Shown here: positions 8,801 to 17,311 of the stretch, one piece after another
How the letters are laid out: each line of letters opens with the position of its first letter
How positions within the stretch are numbered: the stretch's first letter is position 1
DNA from: Lachnospiraceae bacterium
GTDB taxonomy: Bacteria > Bacillota > Clostridia > Lachnospirales > Lachnospiraceae
NCBI GenBank assembly: GCA_014804615.1
Contig: JAAUZL010000024.1
Coordinates: 197,963-255,363 of the forward strand
Length of the DNA: 57,401 nt
Direction: 5' to 3'
Notes under the pieces: generated by a model
What the model saw: the letters and a program-made list of their open reading frames with translations, nothing else
What the model was told of the DNA's origin: nothing
The model's database searches: none
Made by a program: the position numbers and the translations under genes

Positions 8801-10817
8801 GTTCATCGTTCTCTGTCTTGACCGTTGCTGCCACAATGGCATCACCCTTCTTCAAGGCTTTGATCGTTCCGTTCTTATCAACAGACACCACACCCGTACC
8901 GGTCGTCACTTTATAAGTAATCTTGGATGTGGGAATTCTGACTTCGTTCTCGCCCTGAGTGTTGACCAGATAAAACTTTGCAGACTGCCCCACCTTCATT
9001 TTGGCTGCTTTAGCATTATAATCGTAGTTCGACTCGGAGGACAGGCGTCCCTCAATCGTCTCACTGCTTCCCTCGATCTTAATGTTGGAAGAAGCGAGCT
9101 CAAACTCCGCTGTGATCGCCGCACCGCCAATCGGCATACTAAAAGTATAGGTACCCTTCTCATATTTAACGTCCTCCCCGTTACATTTGAGTGATACCAG
9201 TTTTACTCTCTCTTTCCATGTTCCATAGTCGATGATCACATAACATTTCGTACCAGCCTTAACACCACGCCCACCTGAATTAACAATCTCGTTGATATCC
9301 TTGGGAGAAGTACCCGTCTCTGTCGAGACAATAAGTTTGATATCTTCCGCCACGAGATCGAGACCTGTCAACTTCTTAGTATAAGTGTAATATTCTGTCT
9401 CGTTCCCTTCCGCATCGTCAATGGCAACAAATCGCGGCCTTCCGTTTTTAGGATATTTAGATGCATTCGAACCCTTTTCTCCAACGATACACAAGCCATC
9501 ATTATCCGGAAACGCACCATCTTTCAACTTTATTAAAAAGTTCTTGATATATACTCTCTGCAATCCTGTGCAGCCATTAAAGGCATTCTCCCTTACTTCT
9601 ATTACCCACTGAGGCAGTTCCACATTTGTCAACTGTTTGCAGTTTTCAAAGGCATACGATGCTATTGTCACCGAGACAGGATTCCTCATGCTGAATGTCA
9701 ACTTTATCAGGTTAGTACAATTTGCAAATGCAGACTGCGATACTGCTTCCAGACCCGCAGCTATCGTCACTTCCCGAATGCCGGAACAGCCCTTGTACGC
9801 CGCCTCTCCCAAGGAGGTAATCCCATCCGGCATCTTTACTTCTTCTATTTTCTTACAGTCCTTAAATGCGTTGGCGCCGATCGTTGTGACACTGTCCGGC
9901 AGCTTATATGCTTCGTCCGAACAGAAAAATTCCAGCTTGGAACAGCCCTCAAAGGCGCTGCTGTCAATGGTCGTTAACTTAGCATAATTCGCGCTTACCA
10001 TATTGACCATAAACAATTTGCTGTCACCCTTGAAAGCGTTCGCCCCGATCTCCGTCACGCTGTTAGGGAGTGCTATCTGTGTCAATGCGATGCATCCGCT
10101 AAAGACGCTATTTCCGACAGCTGTTAATCTGGAGGGTATGGATATGCCCTTTAACGCCACACAGCCTTGAAAAGCCCCATCCGCCATGCTTGTTACTGTT
10201 TTGGGCAGCATAACATAGGTGATATTTTCGTTAGATTTAAAAGCTTCTCCGATAGATGTGATCTCCGTCTTCTCACGCAGATCGACAACGCCTTTCACAT
10301 CACTCGAGAACTTCGTCAGTACACCATCCGTGATGACCGCCGCATCTGCATTACTTCTCGCCGCATTGGCATCGTAGGTGATCTGCAGTCCGGCATCGTC
10401 CGTGAAGGTCATCATCCGAACCTCAGCACGCTGCTCTTTCTCCACATCTTCTTTTTCTTCCGCGTCAGCAGTTATATCATTCTCAGAAACAGAATCATCC
10501 TGCGCAGCTTCCTCCTGCCCAGGATCTTCTGTCTCCTCTTTTTCAGAGCTCTCATCCGTATCGCTTTCGTCCTTCGACTCACCTGGATCCGTTTCTCCGG
10601 TCTCCCCTGTTTCTTCGGATTTATCTTCCCCCGCAGACGATTCCTCCCCTGCGGCTTCCTCCGTCAGTTCCTCTTCCTCTGACGCGGTCTCTGTTGGTTC
10701 ATCCTGCGTTGTCAGAGCCGGCTCAATCCCCTGCTCCGCCGCCAGAACCGTCATGCTGTTTCCGCTCACTGTCAGACTGAGTGCCAACAATAATGCCAAT
10801 ACTCTTCTTTTTCTCAT
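5808..10817 (-). CDS. Giant secreted leucine-rich-repeat / Ig-like surface protein
   Basis: A 1669-residue exported protein. The start at 10817 is chosen because AAAGGTGG lies 7 bases upstream; an ATG 21 bases earlier is in frame but has no site. A signal peptide (MRKRRVLALLLALSLTVSG, cleaved near VLAAE) is followed by about 100 residues rich in E, D, S and T, then BspA-type LRR_5 repeats at roughly residues 175-450 (repeats of the type LPNSVTEIGANAFKGC). The rest is a string of beta-rich segments, some Ig-like group 2 (SFTWSSSDAKVAKL), and a Gly/Ser/Pro/Gln linker near residue 1290. There is no LPXTG signal, S-layer repeat or C-terminal membrane helix, so how it attaches is unclear. It has its own promoter. 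Adhesion or matrix function is inferred from the family. Confidence 0.85.
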   Translation of the reverse strand: MRKRRVLALLLALSLTVSGNSMTVLAAEQGIEPALTTQDEPTETASEEEELTEEAAGEESSAGEDKSEETGETGETDPGESKDESDTDESSEKEETEDPGQEEAAQDDSVSENDITADAEEKEDVEKEQRAEVRMMTFTDDAGLQITYDANAARSNADAAVITDGVLTKFSSDVKGVVDLREKTEITSIGEAFKSNENITYVMLPKTVTSMADGAFQGCVALKGISIPSRLTAVGNSVFSGCIALTQIALPNSVTEIGANAFKGDSKLFMVNMVSANYAKLTTIDSSAFEGCSKLEFFCSDEAYKLPDSVTTIGANAFKDCKKIEEVKMPDGITSLGEAAYKGCSGIREVTIAAGLEAVSQSAFANCTNLIKLTFSMRNPVSVTIASYAFENCKQLTNVELPQWVIEVRENAFNGCTGLQRVYIKNFLIKLKDGAFPDNDGLCIVGEKGSNASKYPKNGRPRFVAIDDAEGNETEYYTYTKKLTGLDLVAEDIKLIVSTETGTSPKDINEIVNSGGRGVKAGTKCYVIIDYGTWKERVKLVSLKCNGEDVKYEKGTYTFSMPIGGAAITAEFELASSNIKIEGSSETIEGRLSSESNYDYNAKAAKMKVGQSAKFYLVNTQGENEVRIPTSKITYKVTTGTGVVSVDKNGTIKALKKGDAIVAATVKTENDELVTKKVDIDVEDASINHISVLLADPSVSDVLTIEKDETGIKGVSVPTTSVAKGYTFGITASAFGTKEDDEEMAVSFTWSSSDAKVAKLKKTSTTTASSENEITIPKGADGEATITVAAVGADKKKVTKQFVVSVQSYEPRLTATKITVNPNQEAGATTIGLIEAYGQKIDENKNLTIEISDKNNGEPVSGIRFEFLRRTSSVLTYKVSAVSTVPEKTYNVKLKVQVGENSKSVFEPALTIVVKKSTPNPTVSFDKKTKINLFYANDKTEIQPIIGKLGDAEISEYSLEPLTESDHKNYEDDVKFTENFRIDPVSGTITQKAEQLLKNKSGKPVLTGYLVLKFKGYSSNLVKKYKITIPTQTVAPSYVLDRTTDTFGNRFEGSQEVFLKLLDKKTKQPIAWDEDYKVEVDTSSTTYMFTNPRVEEGEDGCTGIKVSILPIGSTGKLVMKVSNKNWAEGKEFKFTYNIKIDTKASKQSLKKATITLNATYPDSEASFELVSNHLDEKITGVQEFKAQSTDKTVEQYNKLAVTCEDGEGTIKLAAQGADIKTGNYKYVYTYMQEGKENKVTLTVKVTRTMPTVTLKGTNAFNLAAKNGDEYVEVSEMTMTVKNLPEYQKYVENSTPQPVQPGGGETSTGGGTEQGGNGSSGDNGDLTEPKTVSALAEPNQSVNPKFYRLDPSETFNSLRFITNGYKESIPRDYFDFEWIEDDEGAGGRLQISLLQQMPAKTYSLKMKPIYKNGENTIITKEVSINIKVYSGTISSVKLSAKGKINLLDRNGEITEKNAIRYTPTVANLKDTLKEVKLYETYPTLDDLTDDSKVSTLFRAEKTLDKKSFYIVPEDGVKLENNKSYTLYVWVEMENFKYIEALNHGLMCNTPIKVKTAQVLPKVKTDKTAVDLYLSNKDYEATFEVQKSDVKSIGAIKGIAFGEKDEKAESSFDITGFEPQENGSLLVHMKLKSGVSYGCNTTNKITMYIQFENQGTNTAGTPVTMNVKINK

Positions 10818-10869
10818 TGCTTTTCCACCTTTTCTCATGCGTACATTATGTCACCCTATGATGGTTCTG

Positions 10870-10898
10870 ATTATAACATCTGTAATTGTATTATGCAA
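10870..10898 (-). promoter_or_regulatory. Sigma-A-type promoter for the LRR protein gene
   Basis: On the minus strand TTGCAT (10893-10898), a 17-base spacer and a perfect TATAAT (10870-10875) lie about 50 bases upstream of the start at 10817. The match is good and the position fits a separate transcript for this large gene. Confidence 0.75.
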
Positions 10899-10901
10899 GA
10901 G

Positions 10902-10928
10902 AAAAAGACACAACATCTTGTGTTTTTA
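10902..10928 (-). terminator. Probable rho-independent terminator
   Basis: A short dyad ACACAA-4-TTGTGT (10908-10923) with an A-run on one side and a T-run on the other lies just downstream of the glucosaminidase gene stop at 10937. On the minus strand the stem is followed by CTTTTTCTC. The stem is weak but well placed. Confidence 0.55.
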
Positions 10929-10936
10929 AGAAAATC

Positions 10937-13900
10937 TTAATACCACCACAGCTTTTTTGCACCAATAGTGTAGGTAATGGTCTTCTCACCTCCATAGTTC
11001 CCGATGCCCTGCAGAGTCACCTTCGCTTTCCCCTTTTTCGCGTGGTTTACATAAGTTTTTTCCTCTATGATATAATCCTTCCCTAAGATCAGCGGCTCCT
11101 CTGCACCGCCTACAGTCAGAGTCAGATCCTCCGCCGTCAGAAGGACAGGACGGCCATTCTGATAAACCTTTGCGCTCACCTTTACCTTCGCCTTCGTAAA
11201 ATCCGCCGCCACGATCCGATAGACTGCAGAGCACTCCGCATCACCGTTTCCCTGATAAGCGCCTATTCCCCATGCCGTTACACGGATCGATGTCCCTGCC
11301 TGCGGAATATCTCCCTCTTTCACAAAATCTTTCGCTTTGCGCAGCTCCAAGGAAGATTCTCCATCCATCGAAACCAGTACCTCTGTATCTTCCTCATAGG
11401 TATATTCCAGATTTTTATCGTAATCCTTGCCAGCCGCCAGTGTCTTACCGCTCACATCCTTCAACACCGCTTTCGTCTTATAGGCGTCTTTCTTCTCCCG
11501 GTAAACCACGTCCTTTAATGTCATGGTAACTTTATCATTTATCCTGCCATCCGTGATCGTAAAGGTTCCGGTAAGTTTCCCTTTAAAACTGCCCTTACCG
11601 GTAATCGTAAATGCCGGCAGCTTTTTCTCCTCCATCTCTGCCGTTGTCAGAGCATTGTTATTCCGATAGCTGATACTGTAGTCCTTGCCGGGTGTGAGCG
11701 CCTGCCCTCGGAAGGACAGAAGGACAGTAGGCTTACTGCCGCCTTTTACATAGGGCGTGGTGATTCCATTGATATTGATTCCATCGAAACCGGCCGTCTT
11801 TTCCACCTCCGGCTCATCCTGTGTATAATAATTGACCGTAATATCCTGTCCGGTTCCCATCCGCTCCGGCTTAAATTCATAGGGCAGAATCCGGTAGGTT
11901 TTTTTCAACTGACCGCTGTACTCATTGATACCCTTAAAAATGATGGTGGCAGTCCCTGCCTTAACTGCGCCTTTTTTCGCCGCGCCAGTATAAGACACTA
12001 CATAGTCGCCATTAATGCCATCCGTACTTTCCACAAGAACACGATCATTCAGCGTCAGGCTGTATGTCCCGGAGGTTTGCAGCACTTCCTGATAGGTCTT
12101 TTCGTATTCCTCGCTCTCTGTACCCTGCGTCTGATCCATTTGCACATATGGTTTGTTTTCCAGCCCTGCTACCTTCGCCTTGGTGATGGATGTTCCCACG
12201 ATCTGATAGGTCACACTCTTGCTGCCGATATAGCCGCTGCCCTCCACCGCTGTGAGCGTGGCCGTTGCCTTGCCGACACTCTGGTCATTATTGTAGGTGA
12301 CAGTGTAATCCTGCCCTTCCACCAGCGGCTCCTTTTTATAGGTCACTTTCAGAGACGCAGGCCTAATGCCGCCCTCCTCCTTCATCTGCTCATTAGTGTA
12401 GGTCTGCTTCGGAATCGCCGACACACTGACTTTGCTGAGAAGTACCTCTTTCGTGATGTTCTCATAGACCGTGATCTTTCCTGTATAGCCTCCCTTGCCC
12501 GTAATCACGATGGGATGAATCCCCGCCGTCTGATAAGCGCCCTTTTCTGTCAACGGGTAAGTCACCGTATAATCCGTATTTCTTATCAGCTTTTTCCCGT
12601 TCCGATATACTGTAGGCACACTCTTAATGACTTTGCCATTGTACGCCACAATAATATCGTCCGCTGTGATATCCGTATCTGTCAGTGCCTTCGGAACAAT
12701 ATTAAAGGTCACTTGTTGTGTTCCAGTGTAGTTGCCCTTTCCCTTGACAGTAATGGTGGGGACAGGCTTCCCGTCCAGATTGACATTTTTATTATTTTTA
12801 TAAGACACCGTATAATCCCGGTTCAACACCAATTCAATCAGGTCTTTGTCACCGGTTTCATAGGATACACTGTCATAGACCTGCATCGCCGGTTTGATCC
12901 CGCTGCCGGTATAGGTCTGATCCCCTATAGGGAGAACATAAAAGCCCTCTCCCAGCTTTGCATAATAGGGATACAGCGTAACATTTTTGTCGTGAACCGT
13001 GGTATTCTCGTCAAATCTGTTGCCTGTACCGTTCTCGCCCGTATACCAGCCGATAAAAAGCCTGTTCTCGGGTTCCGCCCCAAGCATCTCCTCTCTGGCC
13101 CGTATCGTCTCCGCAGGCAATGTACCGCCATAGGACACAGTCTCCGTCTGCCCCAGCTCTGTCCACTTTGGCTCTCCCTGCGCCGTTGTGCCATCCTGTT
13201 TCATAAACGTAACCGTACATCTCTCCAGCACGATCGTATAGCTCGCTTCATACCCCGCCACCGCCGCCGTGATGACCGCCGTATTTTTCTTGGGATCAGT
13301 TCCCACCGCCGTCACTTTACCATTCGCCACCGCAGCCACATTTGTGTCCGAACTGCTCCAGGTCACCTTGGTATCCGAGGTGGTATCCTTAGGCCAATAC
13401 TCTGCCGACAGATTGATGCTCTGTCCCGCAAATACTGTGGCCCGATCTGTCGGATCTGTTTCCTGCGCGTTCCGATTCGTCAATACCAGACGGTAAATGG
13501 GCGCGCTGACAAATACCTTGCAGGTTGCCGTCTTATTGCCTGCCTTGGAAGCTTTGGCTGTTATCTTCACTTCTCCTGTACCAACTGCAGTCACCACGGC
13601 TCTGGTCGGATCCTCTGCGTCTGCCTTCACTGTAGCGATCTTTGAATTCGACGAGGCCCAGACAATGGTTCGATCCGCCGTCGTGTCAGCCGGGTCAAAA
13701 GATACCTGCAGAGCGGCAGTCGCTGTATTCTCTGCTTTCTCCGTCGGGCTCAAGCCCGTCGTATCGGTAACCACGGTATCAGGCCGGCGCAATCGGATCT
13801 CTGTTTTATCCAAAGAAATGTTCTGCAGCGGAATCTTTACCGTCACCTTACAGGAAACCTCCACCTCCTGAAAAGACGCCGTGATCACAGCCTCGCCTTT

Positions 13901-15775
13901 ATCCACTGCCGTGACCAGTCCATTATTTTCTACCTTCGCTACAGAAGAATCGCCGCTCGTCCACTTCGCTTCACTACCGTCCAGAGCAATGCCATCTGCA
14001 GACAGAATCAACTGCTGCGAATCCCCCTTATTCATCGTCAAATTTGTCTTATTCAAACTCAGTGTCGGATAATACGTATCATCCGGCATATTTTCGTAGA
14101 CCGGGATCTTGAACACAAAGGCACTGTTTAAAGAGCCTGCATTACTATACATTTTCCTCGTGCTTGTAGACTCGCTGGCAGGCGCTTGGATATTCTGCAT
14201 GTATTGATGATTATAAACACCATAAGGACTGTTTTTATCCACATTAAATTTTTCCAGATAAATCGTATCCTGATATTTTAAAATATAATTATTCCCGATT
14301 GTGGCAGCGCCGCCCTCCAGAGATTTATAGCGGGTGTTCCACCCCTGACTCTTCGCATATTCCAGGCCCTTTTTGATCTTCTCCTCCGAGGAGGATCCAT
14401 TGACGCCCACATTAAAATAATTATAATAACCCACATATCCCGGATAGGTGCCGGAGATCAGCCCGGAAGTGCCCTGCCCCTGCTCCTGGTAAACACGAGA
14501 AGCCAGATGGATTGGGCTGAGTTTTCTGCCGCTACCGATCTCATAAAATGCCCGGGCATAGGTGCGTCCCGCCGAGTCATCCGAAAGTGTTCCTTTCATA
14601 AAGGTTCCGTTCAGGAAAGTCTGCACTGCGGATTCCGTGTGATAAGAGCTGTTAAAGGTCAACTGCTCAAACTGGAAAATATAGCTTTCTGTCAGGAAAT
14701 TGCGAGGATCCATGTAATATGCCACCGCCGGCTGCTTGGCATAATACCAGCCACTCTCGGTGGGACAGGCATTCCCCACCCAGCCTTTGGAAACATTACT
14801 GTCCGTCTTCTGGATCAGACTCTTATCTCCCATCTCCTTGGAGACCGCCGTATTAAAATCCAGCCCCGTCTTCATGGGCACAAAGGTCCAGTTCGGATGC
14901 GCGCTTTTCAAACTTCTGAGCGCAGACTGATAAGACCCCGGAAAAGCGGAGACATCGGAAGTATCCACCGCATACAGAGAGATCATGGACTGTGCCGCCA
15001 TGCCATAGGCAGTGCTCTCATATTCATCCTCGCCTAATGCCAGAATCGGGAAAAGATATTCCTCCTCCCATGCAAGCCAATCCTCATCCGAGTAAGCCAG
15101 ATAATAGCTCTGCACATATCCTGTGCCCTCGGCACCATTCAACCAGTACTGCGCCTGATACCAGACATCATTCTCCGTGATTGTAACAGCATTGATATAC
15201 AGGGTCTGTCCAATCTCCAGTTTTGCTCTGTCCGCACTGTTTTCATCCGCCTCTTTGCGAAGGTCGTATTGCTCCGTATTGTAAAGAAGCGCCATCAAGG
15301 GCTTTTCAGAAAGCAACTCATCAAAAGCCGCCTCCGCCTTCTTGATCAGCGCCTGCCGCTCCTCGTCCAGACTGTTTTCAGAAATACTTTCCAATGTATT
15401 TTCAGAGATCGTGTCCAACGTATTCTCCGAGACCTGCTCTGGCTCTTCATCCGGATTGCCGTTCTCCTGTTCAGACTCCTGTTCCTGTCCGTCCTCCGGA
15501 TCACCGTTCTCCTGTCCGGACTCCTGTTCCTGCTCACCATCCGGATCACTATCCTCCTGATCAGACTCCGATTCCATGTCATCCTCCTGATCGGTATCTC
15601 CCTCGTCCGAAAAGCCCTCCTCTGTTGCCGCTTGGGACTCTTCCGCCATCACAGGCTCTGCCGCCCGCGTTGTCAGAGAAGCATTCTCCAGACAGAGAGC
15701 AAAACAGAGCAGCAACGCAAAGCCTCGAATATTTCTTTTTCTTCGTGTACTTATAAAATCTTCTATCTGAAACAA
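10937..15775 (-). CDS. Secreted GH73 glucosaminidase with SH3 and Ig-like repeats
   Basis: A 1612-residue exported wall hydrolase. I place the start at TTG 15773-15775, because AGGAGGA lies 5 bases upstream; the in-frame ATG 81 bases earlier has no site and would put a long tail before the signal peptide (RGFALLLCFALCLENA). After it come an acidic repeat region (about residues 45-135), a bacterial SH3-like domain (about 175-230), and a GH73 endo-beta-N-acetylglucosaminidase domain (about 270-540) with the probable catalytic Glu in SRVYQEQGQG. Then follow three Ig-like group 2 domains, an InlB-type repeat (GWYTGENGTG), and several repeats of the type TITVKGKGNYTGTQQVTFNI. It probably cuts peptidoglycan glycan strands. 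It lacks LPXTG and GW anchors. Confidence 0.88.
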   Translation of the reverse strand: MFQIEDFISTRRKRNIRGFALLLCFALCLENASLTTRAAEPVMAEESQAATEEGFSDEGDTDQEDDMESESDQEDSDPDGEQEQESGQENGDPEDGQEQESEQENGNPDEEPEQVSENTLDTISENTLESISENSLDEERQALIKKAEAAFDELLSEKPLMALLYNTEQYDLRKEADENSADRAKLEIGQTLYINAVTITENDVWYQAQYWLNGAEGTGYVQSYYLAYSDEDWLAWEEEYLFPILALGEDEYESTAYGMAAQSMISLYAVDTSDVSAFPGSYQSALRSLKSAHPNWTFVPMKTGLDFNTAVSKEMGDKSLIQKTDSNVSKGWVGNACPTESGWYYAKQPAVAYYMDPRNFLTESYIFQFEQLTFNSSYHTESAVQTFLNGTFMKGTLSDDSAGRTYARAFYEIGSGRKLSPIHLASRVYQEQGQGTSGLISGTYPGYVGYYNYFNVGVNGSSSEEKIKKGLEYAKSQGWNTRYKSLEGGAATIGNNYILKYQDTIYLEKFNVDKNSPYGVYNHQYMQNIQAPASESTSTRKMYSNAGSLNSAFVFKIPVYENMPDDTYYPTLSLNKTNLTMNKGDSQQLILSADGIALDGSEAKWTSGDSSVAKVENNGLVTAVDKGEAVITASFQEVEVSCKVTVKIPLQNISLDKTEIRLRRPDTVVTDTTGLSPTEKAENTATAALQVSFDPADTTADRTIVWASSNSKIATVKADAEDPTRAVVTAVGTGEVKITAKASKAGNKTATCKVFVSAPIYRLVLTNRNAQETDPTDRATVFAGQSINLSAEYWPKDTTSDTKVTWSSSDTNVAAVANGKVTAVGTDPKKNTAVITAAVAGYEASYTIVLERCTVTFMKQDGTTAQGEPKWTELGQTETVSYGGTLPAETIRAREEMLGAEPENRLFIGWYTGENGTGNRFDENTTVHDKNVTLYPYYAKLGEGFYVLPIGDQTYTGSGIKPAMQVYDSVSYETGDKDLIELVLNRDYTVSYKNNKNVNLDGKPVPTITVKGKGNYTGTQQVTFNIVPKALTDTDITADDIIVAYNGKVIKSVPTVYRNGKKLIRNTDYTVTYPLTEKGAYQTAGIHPIVITGKGGYTGKITVYENITKEVLLSKVSVSAIPKQTYTNEQMKEEGGIRPASLKVTYKKEPLVEGQDYTVTYNNDQSVGKATATLTAVEGSGYIGSKSVTYQIVGTSITKAKVAGLENKPYVQMDQTQGTESEEYEKTYQEVLQTSGTYSLTLNDRVLVESTDGINGDYVVSYTGAAKKGAVKAGTATIIFKGINEYSGQLKKTYRILPYEFKPERMGTGQDITVNYYTQDEPEVEKTAGFDGININGITTPYVKGGSKPTVLLSFRGQALTPGKDYSISYRNNNALTTAEMEEKKLPAFTITGKGSFKGKLTGTFTITDGRINDKVTMTLKDVVYREKKDAYKTKAVLKDVSGKTLAAGKDYDKNLEYTYEEDTEVLVSMDGESSLELRKAKDFVKEGDIPQAGTSIRVTAWGIGAYQGNGDAECSAVYRIVAADFTKAKVKVSAKVYQNGRPVLLTAEDLTLTVGGAEEPLILGKDYIIEEKTYVNHAKKGKAKVTLQGIGNYGGEKTITYTIGAKKLWWY
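15451..15575. repeat. 45-bp tandem repeat in the acidic linker
   Basis: Three imperfect units with a 45-bp period begin with CCGGAT at 15451, 15496 and 15541 (the last is partial). They encode Gln/Glu/Asp/Gly-rich 15-residue units of the glucosaminidase linker, such as EQESEQENGNPDE. The repeat is in frame, so copy-number change would alter linker length without breaking the protein. Confidence 0.75.
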
Positions 15776-15826
15776 AATATTCCTCCTGCGAGTGGTTGCA
15801 ATGTTATGTCTACCATTATCCTTATT

Positions 15827-15835
15827 ATCATACCA
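15827..15835 (-). promoter_or_regulatory. Extended -10 promoter candidate for the glucosaminidase gene
   Basis: On the minus strand TGGTATGAT (TG-N-TATGAT) lies about 50 bases upstream of the TTG start and directly after the upstream terminator T-run. A TTGTGT lies 18 bases before it as a weak -35. Placement after a terminator supports a fresh start of transcription here. Confidence 0.5.
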
Positions 15836-15836
15836 C

Positions 15837-15876
15837 AAAAAAGAGAATTGACACAAGCAATCTTTGTCAATTCTCT
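15837..15876 (-). terminator. Rho-independent terminator after the DUF4956 gene
   Basis: A perfect 12-bp stem (AGAGAATTGACA / TGTCAATTCTCT, 15842-15853 and 15865-15876) with an 11-base loop is followed on the minus strand by TTTTTT. It ends the operon that starts near 21435. A 14-bp palindrome ATTGTTGCAACAAT (15884-15897) lies between it and the stop codon. Confidence 0.88.
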
Positions 15877-15896
15877 AAAAGCTATTGTTGCAACAA

Positions 15897-16577
15897 TTAT
15901 ACCCTGCACTCTCCATCGTGGGAGATGCAGTTGATCTGTGTCATACACTTGATCTTGGAAAATTTCTCCAAAAGCTCTTCCTTCTTAGCTGTCCTGATCT
16001 CAATGATCAGCTCCGTCTCGCCGTTTTTGATACTTCTGGACTTCTCCTTATGGTATTTACAGAAGCTCTTTAAAATGTTCTCGACCTCCGCATAGTCGAT
16101 CTCTGTCGCCAGCGCTCTCAACACCAGAAGATCCGGCGCTTTTGCATTCGGCACCATATCCAGCAGCAAAAGCAGGATCGTCATCACGATACAGAGCACC
16201 AAAGAAAGCGTATAAAGCCCGACTCCCACAATAATGCCCGCACTGATAGACCAGAACAGATACAGAAGATCCAGCGGATTCTTGATCGCATTACGGAAAC
16301 GGACAATGGAAAGCGCACCCACCATACCCAGAGACACCAGCAGATTTGACTGCATTGCGATCATGATCGCCGCCACAATGACCGGCATGCCTGCCATCGT
16401 CACATTCAGATCCTTTGAGTAGAACGCGGACTTAGAGGACGTCCTGTACACCGCATAGATATACAGTCCCACCAGAACTGCTATCACCATGAGAAGCAAT
16501 ATACTTTTGACAGACAGATTCGTACCGCCGCCCAGGCTCTCATATACGCTATTTTTGATTACATCTTTAATTGACAT
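15897..16577 (-). CDS. DUF4956 family membrane protein
   Basis: A 226-residue protein with about four N-terminal membrane segments (residues 25-45 and three between about 65 and 150) and a soluble C-terminal domain of about 75 residues. The conserved core GMVGALSIVRFRNAIKNP is the hallmark of DUF4956. Start 16577 has AAAGGAG seven bases upstream; an ATG 6 bases earlier is too close to it. In many Firmicutes this family lies beside VTC-domain and CotH-like genes, as here beside the VTC gene with a 25-bp gap. No biochemical role is established that I know of; a membrane partner of the VTC enzyme is a reasonable inference. It is the last gene of its operon. Confidence 0.88.
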   Translation of the reverse strand: MSIKDVIKNSVYESLGGGTNLSVKSILLLMVIAVLVGLYIYAVYRTSSKSAFYSKDLNVTMAGMPVIVAAIMIAMQSNLLVSLGMVGALSIVRFRNAIKNPLDLLYLFWSISAGIIVGVGLYTLSLVLCIVMTILLLLLDMVPNAKAPDLLVLRALATEIDYAEVENILKSFCKYHKEKSRSIKNGETELIIEIRTAKKEELLEKFSKIKCMTQINCISHDGECRV

Positions 16578-16602
16578 GGTCATTCTCCTTTGTGTATTAA
16601 AT

Positions 16603-17283
16603 TTATGAAAGATCCATTCTCTCCCGACATAGTTGATACTTAGAGTACGCAGACTGCTGCATATTGCCCACTTCCAGTAATTGCAGCAGAAAATCCGGTA
16701 TGAACTCGTCATACTTCACCTCTAATACCTTATCATACTCCTGTAAAAAATCATAGCTGATATTTCTTTGTCCAAAATCTTCTACCCGACTGCTGGCACG
16801 CACATTGCGGTCAAAGGTGATTCGCACATTACCCGGCTCATACACATATGCCTTGCGTTCATAGGCCACGATCACTTTCGGCCTGAGCCCTCCGTTTTTG
16901 ATCGCCACATTAAACAATGTCGCCGGATCCTCAAAAGAGTTCTCCTCCGCAATACACTCCCCCCGCATCAGGCTCTCCATCTCCGCCTGGGAAATTGTCT
17001 TCGACTTCTTCTGAATTCGGTTATCCTGCTTGGTCTTCACTTCCAGCTTGATCACATCCAGAGAATCGTTATAGATCCTGATCCTGTACTTATTACGCCG
17101 ATTCACACCATCTTCCGTATCCTGCAGACAGGAATCCTGAAGATCGTCAAAATAAAGACTTACAATGCTGTAGCCTTCCGGCCCGCCCTCATTGATGTCC
17201 GGTCGAAGCGCAGCTTCCATCCGGGATTGCAGTATCACGAGCTGTGTTTCGCTGCAATTATATTTATCTTCTACGCGATACAT
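16603..17283 (-). CDS. VTC-domain protein (polyphosphate polymerase-like, TTM fold)
   Basis: A 226-residue cytoplasmic protein matching the VTC domain, a triphosphate-tunnel metalloenzyme fold. Features seen are the N-terminal RVEDKY (the ExK signature), the basic strands YRIRIYND and IKLEVKTKQ, and FDRNVRAS and LEVKYDEF near the end, which supply the Arg, Lys and Glu residues of the tunnel. In yeast Vtc4 this domain makes polyphosphate from ATP. Bacterial copies with DUF4956 are often called polyphosphate polymerase domain proteins, but their product is not settled. GAGGAG precedes the ATG. It lies in an operon with DUF4956 and a sugar-transfer membrane protein, hinting at a phosphate-containing surface polymer; that is inference. 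Confidence 0.87.
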   Translation of the reverse strand: MYRVEDKYNCSETQLVILQSRMEAALRPDINEGGPEGYSIVSLYFDDLQDSCLQDTEDGVNRRNKYRIRIYNDSLDVIKLEVKTKQDNRIQKKSKTISQAEMESLMRGECIAEENSFEDPATLFNVAIKNGGLRPKVIVAYERKAYVYEPGNVRITFDRNVRASSRVEDFGQRNISYDFLQEYDKVLEVKYDEFIPDFLLQLLEVGNMQQSAYSKYQLCRERMDLS

Positions 17284-17311
17284 CTTAGGTTCTCCTCTTT
17301 CACAAATAACA

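Noticed and set aside
12077-13645. A 522-codon open frame on the plus strand
   Set aside because: It runs opposite to the Ig-like region of the glucosaminidase gene, has no ribosome binding site and reads as a His/Arg/Cys-rich low-quality protein, as expected for an antisense shadow.
15884-15897. Palindrome ATTGTTGCAACAAT as an operator
   Set aside because: It lies at the stop codon of DUF4956 upstream of a terminator, with half-sites in the opposite order to the other dyads; probably chance or part of the terminator region.
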